Both the position numbers and the translations under genes were made by a program. The notes below the pieces were generated by a model that saw nothing but the letters and a program-made list of their open reading frames with translations, had not been told where the DNA came from and did no database searches. A stretch of 37,955 nucleotides of DNA, from NCBI GenBank assembly GCA_964630305.1, contig CAZVTR010000024.1:1-37955 (forward strand), written 5' to 3'. Below, one piece after another: positions 32,742 to 37,955 of the stretch; positions within the stretch are counted from its first letter, which is position 1; every line of letters begins with the position of its first letter. Source of the stretch: JAKPPT01 sp964630305 (GTDB lineage: Bacteria; Spirochaetota; Spirochaetia; Treponematales; UBA12059).

Positions 32742-33940
32742 GAACAATATTATTATATAAATCACACCCAACGCTGTTAAACTCTTCAGCAGAAGTTATT
32801 AGCGTTTTACATACTGAAAGAGAAGGAAATCAGGTAACGTTTGTTGTACTCGATAAGACGCCGTTTTATCCTCAGGGAGGAGGACAACCTGCTGATACGG
32901 GGTTGATAAACAATTATCCTGTATATGATGTTGTAGAATCTGAAAATGATATTGTGCACATATTACCAGGTGATGCGCAAATTGTTCAGGGCGAAACGGT
33001 ATACTGCACAGTTGATGCAGAAAGACGCCGCGATCATACTCAGCAGCACAGCGGACAGCACCTTTTATCGGCAAACTTTTTAAGAATACTAGGGGCTCCA
33101 ACTCGAAGTTTTCATTTAGGTGAAGCGTATTCAACAATTGATATCGATATACCGGTGCTCGAAAAGCAGGATGTATTTTTTGTAGAAAAATCTGTTAATA
33201 CCATGATTGCAGATAACTATAAGTATAAAATATTTACCTGCACATACGATGAAGCTATAAAACTCCCTTTGCGGAGAAATCCTCCTCAAGGTGAGAACGA
33301 AATACGTATCATAGAAATAGACGGATTTGATTTTACGCCATGTTGCGGCACGCATGTTTCAGAATCACGAGAGATACAACTTGTTAAAATAATAAAACAT
33401 GAAAAATATAAGGGCATGACGCGGGTATATTTTGTTGCCGGAATGAGGGCAATTGAATGGCTTTCGCGAATGTATGAACAGGCTGTGTTTTCTTCGGAGG
33501 CATTGGGCTGTAATATAGACAGTTTTGGTGAAACGGTAAAAGTTTTCAAAGATAAATATGATAATCAAGAGAAGATGTTACTGTATTGGAAATTTAAAAG
33601 TGCGGAACAGGAAGCATATAAACTTGCAGCAGCTGAAAAGTATAATGGTAAAAATTATATACTTACAAAAGTCAATGAAGATTTTGCATATTGTACAAAG
33701 CTGGCAAAAAATCTTGCAGAACTTAATATTAAGTCCTGCATACTGTCAAGCACAGAATTGCGCACTGCAATTAGCATACCCAAATCGTTACAGATGAATT
33801 TACAAGACAGTCTTAAGCCTTTGCTTGAAAAGTATACTGTAAAAGGCGGCGGGGGGAAGGACTTTTTTCAAGTAAGCTTTGCAGATGTTACTCAAAGTGA
33901 ACAATTTATGAGCGATATGGAATCATTTTTTTTGCTATGA
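32738..33940 (+). CDS. AlaX-type alanyl-tRNA editing protein (long form)
   Basis: 400 residues. It contains the AlaRS-like editing core without the synthetase: PQGGGQPADTG (46-55), metal motif HTQQH (His100, His104), and C-x3-H as CCGTH (Cys202, His206). A C-terminal DHHA1-like domain with a glycine run (KGGGGKDFFQ) follows. Such free-standing AlaX-L proteins remove serine or glycine wrongly attached to tRNA-Ala. The start overlaps the lipoprotein stop by ATGA, and its own stop overlaps the next start by ATGA, so it sits in a coupled chain. Confidence 0.9.
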   Translation: MRTILLYKSHPTLLNSSAEVISVLHTEREGNQVTFVVLDKTPFYPQGGGQPADTGLINNYPVYDVVESENDIVHILPGDAQIVQGETVYCTVDAERRRDHTQQHSGQHLLSANFLRILGAPTRSFHLGEAYSTIDIDIPVLEKQDVFFVEKSVNTMIADNYKYKIFTCTYDEAIKLPLRRNPPQGENEIRIIEIDGFDFTPCCGTHVSESREIQLVKIIKHEKYKGMTRVYFVAGMRAIEWLSRMYEQAVFSSEALGCNIDSFGETVKVFKDKYDNQEKMLLYWKFKSAEQEAYKLAAAEKYNGKNYILTKVNEDFAYCTKLAKNLAELNIKSCILSSTELRTAISIPKSLQMNLQDSLKPLLEKYTVKGGGGKDFFQVSFADVTQSEQFMSDMESFFLL

Positions 33941-35316
33941 AAAAAGTTCTTTTTGTCGGAATCAATGCACGATATACACATACCGCACTTGCAATACGCT
34001 GTCTATGCAGTGCTGCACAGCAGGTGAATACCATTGATAAGCACCAAATTATTGAGTTTCAAATAAATGATCCAGTTCAGCATATTGTAAACTCGATAGT
34101 TTTACAAAAACCTGATATTATACTTTTCTCTGTTTATATCTGGAATAAAAACATCATTGAACAAATTTTACCCGATATTATTGCGCTGCTCAGAGAAACA
34201 AAGATTATTTTGGGAGGGCCTGAAGTTTATAGTGCGGAAACTGAGTTTCTAAATAAATTTCCCTTTGTAAGCGCGTGTGTTGCAGGGTATGGCGAAACTA
34301 TAATAAAAAAATGGGCTCAAACACAGTGGAATACTATAACAAATAATTCAGAAGCCTCAACCCCATGGAATCCAGAGGATTTTATCAGCGCTGGTATTGT
34401 CTATAGTGCTGAAGAGAAAGACCTGCTGACAAACCGTTATTTATACTATGAATCGAGCAGGGGGTGCCCGTTTAACTGCGCCTATTGTTTATCGAGCAAC
34501 AAAGATCAGTATTTTATAGAAAAACCACTTTCGATAGTTAAAAAAGATATTGAGGATCTCATGCAATTTAATCCAATGTTAATAAAATTTGTAGATAGAT
34601 CTTTTAATGCGCATCAAGATCGAGCGCGCAGTATATGGGAGTATTTAGCAAAAACATATTATGCTGCGAATGTCAGGTTTCATTTTGAGATTATGCCATC
34701 GCTTCTAACAAACGAAGATATTGAATTTCTTGCAGCATTGCCGCATCATTTATTTCAATTTGAAGCAGGTATTCAGACTATTCATAGTTCAACGCGCAGG
34801 CTCATACATCGTGCTGGAGTCTGGGAAAACGAACGAACAATGCTGAAATTGTTGTTAGAAAAAGTTAGTATACCGCTCCATATTGATATGATTGTAGGGC
34901 TTCCTGGGGAAACAGACAGTGATATAGCAGAAACGTTTAATGCACTTATGGACCTTGGAGCTGATCATGTGCAGGTTGGTTTTCTCAAAGTGCTTCCAGG
35001 GACTGAAATCTATGCGAAACGTGACGAATATGGAATAGTTGCAATGCACAGTGCTCCATACGAGATATACCAAACCAGTTCCCTTGCTCTTAAAGAAAAA
35101 GTTCGCTGGAAGCAGATCACGCAGCTCGTTGAAAATATAGCAAATAATGCACTTGTTCCTGACATGATGCAGCAAGCACGGCAATATTATGGAAGCTGGA
35201 CTAAAGTATATAGCACACTACTGGATTATATGCTGAATGAAAATTTTGATATTCGTACTAAAAACCGAGAGCGGCTAATACCGCTGCTTGCTTCTTGGTG
35301 GAATAGTATAGAGTAA
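33937..35316 (+). CDS. B12-binding-domain radical SAM protein (DUF4080-like C-terminus)
   Basis: 459 residues. An N-terminal cobalamin-binding Rossmann-like domain (MKKVLFVGINARYTHTALA, DIILFSVYIWN, IILGGPEVY; no DxHxxG histidine seen) precedes the radical SAM core with CPFNCAYC (~177-184) holding the [4Fe-4S] cluster. Later come GIQTIHSSTRRLI, HIDMIVGLPGE and VGFLKVLPGTEI, and a C-terminal domain resembling DUF4080. Class B enzymes of this kind often carry out methyl transfers, but the substrate is unknown. Its ATGA overlap with alaX makes it the last gene of the smc operon. Confidence 0.88.
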   Translation: MKKVLFVGINARYTHTALAIRCLCSAAQQVNTIDKHQIIEFQINDPVQHIVNSIVLQKPDIILFSVYIWNKNIIEQILPDIIALLRETKIILGGPEVYSAETEFLNKFPFVSACVAGYGETIIKKWAQTQWNTITNNSEASTPWNPEDFISAGIVYSAEEKDLLTNRYLYYESSRGCPFNCAYCLSSNKDQYFIEKPLSIVKKDIEDLMQFNPMLIKFVDRSFNAHQDRARSIWEYLAKTYYAANVRFHFEIMPSLLTNEDIEFLAALPHHLFQFEAGIQTIHSSTRRLIHRAGVWENERTMLKLLLEKVSIPLHIDMIVGLPGETDSDIAETFNALMDLGADHVQVGFLKVLPGTEIYAKRDEYGIVAMHSAPYEIYQTSSLALKEKVRWKQITQLVENIANNALVPDMMQQARQYYGSWTKVYSTLLDYMLNENFDIRTKNRERLIPLLASWWNSIE

Positions 35317-35334
35317 CAATATTGTTATAAAATA

Positions 35335-36468
35335 TTATAACTCTAATGGTCTTCGATTGTCGGCACACCGTTTCATAATATAATCTCGGTTAAGATGTAA
35401 GAATTGAATGATTTCCTTTACTTGATCTACCGAAAGCATGTTTTGTTCTGCATAGAGGTAGATAAGTGCTCGTTCTGCAATACAGGGAACTTTAAGGGCA
35501 TTAACTGTTTCTGGGACTGGTTCGGGAACATTAATATGACAGCGCTGAATGCTTGCATAGAGTCGTGAATCTTCAATATTTCCATTGAGCGCGGAAAGTT
35601 CTGCAAGAAGAGGCTGGATATTGCCCTGTGCTGCCTTTTCTCCTAGGGGTTTTAAAGTAAAGTATGTGTATTCTTTACCCGGTAAATAATGATGTTTTTC
35701 ACAGCGGGTGCAGTAGTTTGGCTCCATGGGATCATCTTTAACTGTATCGCCGCCAATAATAATGAGCGGATCAAAATATAAGGCAGGACATTCTTGTCCA
35801 TCAACTTTATAGTAGCGATAGGTGTAAAGAGAATCACGTATGCAGTCAGGATGTTCACAGTAAGCTGTTAGCGGAAACACATCAGTTGCATTTTCAAGCA
35901 AGAGGCGTACTGTGTTGTTAAATATCTCTTTTCGGAAATTAAGCACGAGTGTTGGAAGTATAAAAGTAATGCCGCGCTGTTCGGATTCCTGTTTGATAAG
36001 GTAAGCGAGGCGCTCGTCATAAAAAGCTGCTTCGTCAATAATAAATGTGCCTGCTTGAGGATGCATTGCAAGAGCATTTTCAATTCCAAAAGAACTGTTT
36101 GCAATAGTAATGTTTTCACCGCACCGTACATAACCACCTCGATATGCAAGTGCATCCTCCGGATAATCAGGAAAACGTACAGTATCGTGCTGAGAACGTA
36201 TAAAATGTACGATGCGGCGATCTGCGCCTTGTGTTGTTGTTATTTCTGCAATATGAGGACTTTTTTGCAATGCTACACGAGCATCTTTCCAAACGCGAGC
36301 GGCAAACTCCGTTTTGCCGGAACCCATCGGCCCTATTACTATAATTCTTCTTCCAGCTCTTGTAAAATCAAAATGATTCAGTGAGCTGTGCACTTCAAGA
36401 GCAGGAAAGCCCAGGCTCATGAGAAATCTTTCTGATGAAGAATCTGCATGTTTATTAGAAAAACTCAT
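35335..36468 (-). CDS. Thymidine kinase-like ATPase with long extensions
   Basis: 377 residues, about twice the usual 190-220 of bacterial thymidine kinase. After ~40 extra residues come Walker A GPMGSGKT (46-53), ITTTQGADRRIVHFIRSQHDT, the TK-type Walker B GTFIIDEAAFYDE, and a zinc-finger-like set (CEHPDC and CTRCEKHHYLPG). These keep the order of type II thymidine kinase, but the usual DEAQFF reads DEAAFY and the lasso region is longer. About 100 residues of helices follow the zinc region. Thymidine phosphorylation is plausible; another P-loop role is possible. The gene starts 32 nt after an unknown coiled-coil gene and is probably cotranscribed. Confidence 0.75.
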   Translation of the reverse strand: MSFSNKHADSSSERFLMSLGFPALEVHSSLNHFDFTRAGRRIIVIGPMGSGKTEFAARVWKDARVALQKSPHIAEITTTQGADRRIVHFIRSQHDTVRFPDYPEDALAYRGGYVRCGENITIANSSFGIENALAMHPQAGTFIIDEAAFYDERLAYLIKQESEQRGITFILPTLVLNFRKEIFNNTVRLLLENATDVFPLTAYCEHPDCIRDSLYTYRYYKVDGQECPALYFDPLIIIGGDTVKDDPMEPNYCTRCEKHHYLPGKEYTYFTLKPLGEKAAQGNIQPLLAELSALNGNIEDSRLYASIQRCHINVPEPVPETVNALKVPCIAERALIYLYAEQNMLSVDQVKEIIQFLHLNRDYIMKRCADNRRPLEL

Positions 36469-36500
36469 GATGACATGCTCCGTATGGTATGCATAACGTA

Positions 36501-37901
36501 TTATTCAATGCCAAGTTTCTTAAGCTGTTCTTCTTCTTCTTTTGTAGCTATATACTCATAACGCCGCTGATTAGCTTTAATAATTGCTTCTTTAAGAATA
36601 TTTTGAGCCGATATTGCACTTTTAAACTTATGCTTAATGTTATTTTTTTCAAACTCTTTAAGAAAAAAAGCATCAAATGCTTGAATTTTTCTTAACTCAA
36701 CTTGCATTGCTTCAATGAGTCTTACAAGGAAACTAAGAACCTGTTCATCAGAAGATGCTTTAACTTTTCTGGCCAGTGTCGATTTACTGTCCGAAAGAGC
36801 AAGCAGCTTTTTAAGAATTGTCTCTAATTCATTTATAAAAGCATCATAGTTAATAGGTTCGATTTTTCTTTTACTGGTCAGAGGATCAAGGAATTCAAGT
36901 TCATAAACATGTTCGCCTGATTTTCTAGAAAAGAATTGTTTGATTGATTCTACAAGCTTTGATAAAAAACCATTGTTTATCGTGAGGAGAATAGCATGGT
37001 TATACTTTAATATTTCAATTACAGTCTCTAATGAAAAGTTTGCTCCAGCTAACCCGTTAACAGCATCATTGAGAATAATCCTATAATTGATTTCTTTTTT
37101 CTTTTTTTGCTCAGTATTTTCTGCTTTAAGTTTTTTAAGCAATTTATCAAAATCATCGGGTTTAAAATTAACTATTTCATCAAATGCTTCACTTATATAA
37201 GCATCGATAATTGGTTCATTGAGATTTTGCAGAACAGATTTGGTTTCTTTAATAATTTCATTTTTACGAAGCTGCAGCTTATCCAATTCTGAACTATGAT
37301 TTTTGTTGATAATTTTTTTTATAAATGTTTTATATCGTTCTTTTTGCACAAATTCTATTTCTTGCAGAATTGCTAGGATTTTTTCAGAAGAATTTTTAAG
37401 GATCGACAAAATTTGATTGTTTAGTTCTGATAACACAGTATTAGAAGAACGAAGCAATACGGATAAATATTCGGCAAGAATTCTTGTGTTTATATTTGCC
37501 GAATTGGTACTGAGCTTAATAAAGTCAAAGTAAGTAACTAAATGCCGTAATTCATTAATATTTTTAAAATCGAGCGAATCAGAAGTAAAAGGGAAATAGT
37601 TAAAAACATAATCAAGATATGCTTCATAGAGATACAAACGATTGCTCATTTCTTCGGTTTTATTGGTTTCGGTAAAAGCAGTTTCTGGAGGTGTACCAAG
37701 TTTTGTGATTGAAGTTTCATATTTATATGGATTTTCTGTAATTATTGCCTTTTCTATGAGCCGTTTTCTAAAGGTTTGGAAACCGGACAGCAATGCTTCA
37801 AAGTTTTTTCTCAGCTCTTTAAGTTCTTTTGTTTCGATAGCTGAAAGTCTATTGATAATTGTTTGCTCTAGAATATTTAAGTTTTCAGAAATTTCGGGCA
37901 T
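36501..37901 (-). CDS. Hypothetical helical/coiled-coil protein
   Basis: 466 residues. No family recognised. Almost all alpha-helix, rich in Lys, Glu, Leu and Asn, without signal peptide or membrane segment; several heptad-like runs (EKILAILQEIEFVQKERYKT, LDKLQLRKNEIIKETKSVL) suggest coiled coils. The C-terminus is charged (ATKEEEEQLKKLGIE). It is probably a cytoplasmic structural protein limited to treponemes. It begins its own transcription unit, from a leaderless-type promoter, ahead of the thymidine-kinase-like gene. More AT-rich than its neighbours. Confidence 0.75.
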   Translation of the reverse strand: MPEISENLNILEQTIINRLSAIETKELKELRKNFEALLSGFQTFRKRLIEKAIITENPYKYETSITKLGTPPETAFTETNKTEEMSNRLYLYEAYLDYVFNYFPFTSDSLDFKNINELRHLVTYFDFIKLSTNSANINTRILAEYLSVLLRSSNTVLSELNNQILSILKNSSEKILAILQEIEFVQKERYKTFIKKIINKNHSSELDKLQLRKNEIIKETKSVLQNLNEPIIDAYISEAFDEIVNFKPDDFDKLLKKLKAENTEQKKKKEINYRIILNDAVNGLAGANFSLETVIEILKYNHAILLTINNGFLSKLVESIKQFFSRKSGEHVYELEFLDPLTSKRKIEPINYDAFINELETILKKLLALSDSKSTLARKVKASSDEQVLSFLVRLIEAMQVELRKIQAFDAFFLKEFEKNNIKHKFKSAISAQNILKEAIIKANQRRYEYIATKEEEEQLKKLGIE

Positions 37902-37907
37902 AACTTT

Positions 37908-37936
37908 ATTGTACTTGAGAATTAGTAGAACTGCAA
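37908..37936 (-). promoter_or_regulatory. Leaderless-type promoter of the helical-protein gene
   Basis: Minus strand TTGCAG (37931-37936), 17-bp spacer, TACAAT (37908-37913), then 6 nt (AAAGTT) to the ATG at 37901. No Shine-Dalgarno. Confidence 0.6.
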
Positions 37937-37955
37937 GTATAGAACAGCAAATTTT

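Noticed and set aside
35317..35340. Terminator between the radical SAM and thymidine-kinase-like genes
   Set aside because: The TTATAA-AATA-TTATAA palindrome is all AT and overlaps a stop codon; too weak to call.

Overview
This window looks like chromosomal DNA of a Treponema-like spirochaete. The evidence is moderate GC content, a FliG paralogue with a charged N-terminal extension, stand-alone groES, a TSCPD-domain protein, a DUF4954-like beta-helix protein, spirochaetal lipoproteins with loose lipoboxes, and a short SMC. The genus is an inference from gene content; no 16S rRNA gene is present. The sequence has one run of 100 N (20439-20538), an assembly gap inside a tandem repeat.

Layout. 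1-3570: a minus-strand pair, a surface metallopeptidase/beta-barrel protein followed by a RadC-JAB/DinG helicase fusion that runs off the left edge. 3774-8886: histidine phosphatase, RluA-type pseudouridine synthase, zwf, and a divergent malic enzyme; the last two both make reducing power. 9046-14216: DUF4954-like protein, a MATE exporter, a GerMN-domain protein and a basic hypothetical protein. 14231-18863: sulfur and redox functions on the minus strand (iscS-like desulfurase with thiI; glutaredoxin with an FTR-type catalytic subunit), then a methyltransferase, a Nudix hydrolase and a TSCPD protein. 19006-20115: a GH18-type lipoprotein. 20189-20959: an 86-bp tandem repeat array ending exactly at tRNA-Gly(CCC). 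21144-27611: groES with terminator, a PTS IIA protein, a divergent DAACS-type transporter, a second MATE exporter, a zinc phospholipase C-like protein, fliG, and a cobalamin adenosyltransferase. 27746-35316: a tightly overlapping operon of smc, a membrane protein, a low-complexity lipoprotein, an AlaX-type tRNA editing protein and a B12-binding radical SAM protein. 35335-37901: a thymidine-kinase-like ATPase and an unknown helical protein.

Three observations stand out. First, about ten genes that begin transcription units have no Shine-Dalgarno sequence; instead a sigma70-type -10 box sits 6 or 7 nt before the ATG, with a -35-like hexamer 17-18 bp further upstream, so their mRNAs should be leaderless. 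Neighbouring units with a good Shine-Dalgarno mostly have their promoter further upstream. Second, each 86-bp repeat starts with the first 14 nt of tRNA-Gly(CCC), can fold into two hairpins (one containing the very stable GCGAAGC mini-hairpin), and the copies are identical near the tRNA but decayed far from it. Third, the SMC protein lacks a recognisable hinge domain.

All calls come from reading the sequence and recalled family motifs; no database search was run.
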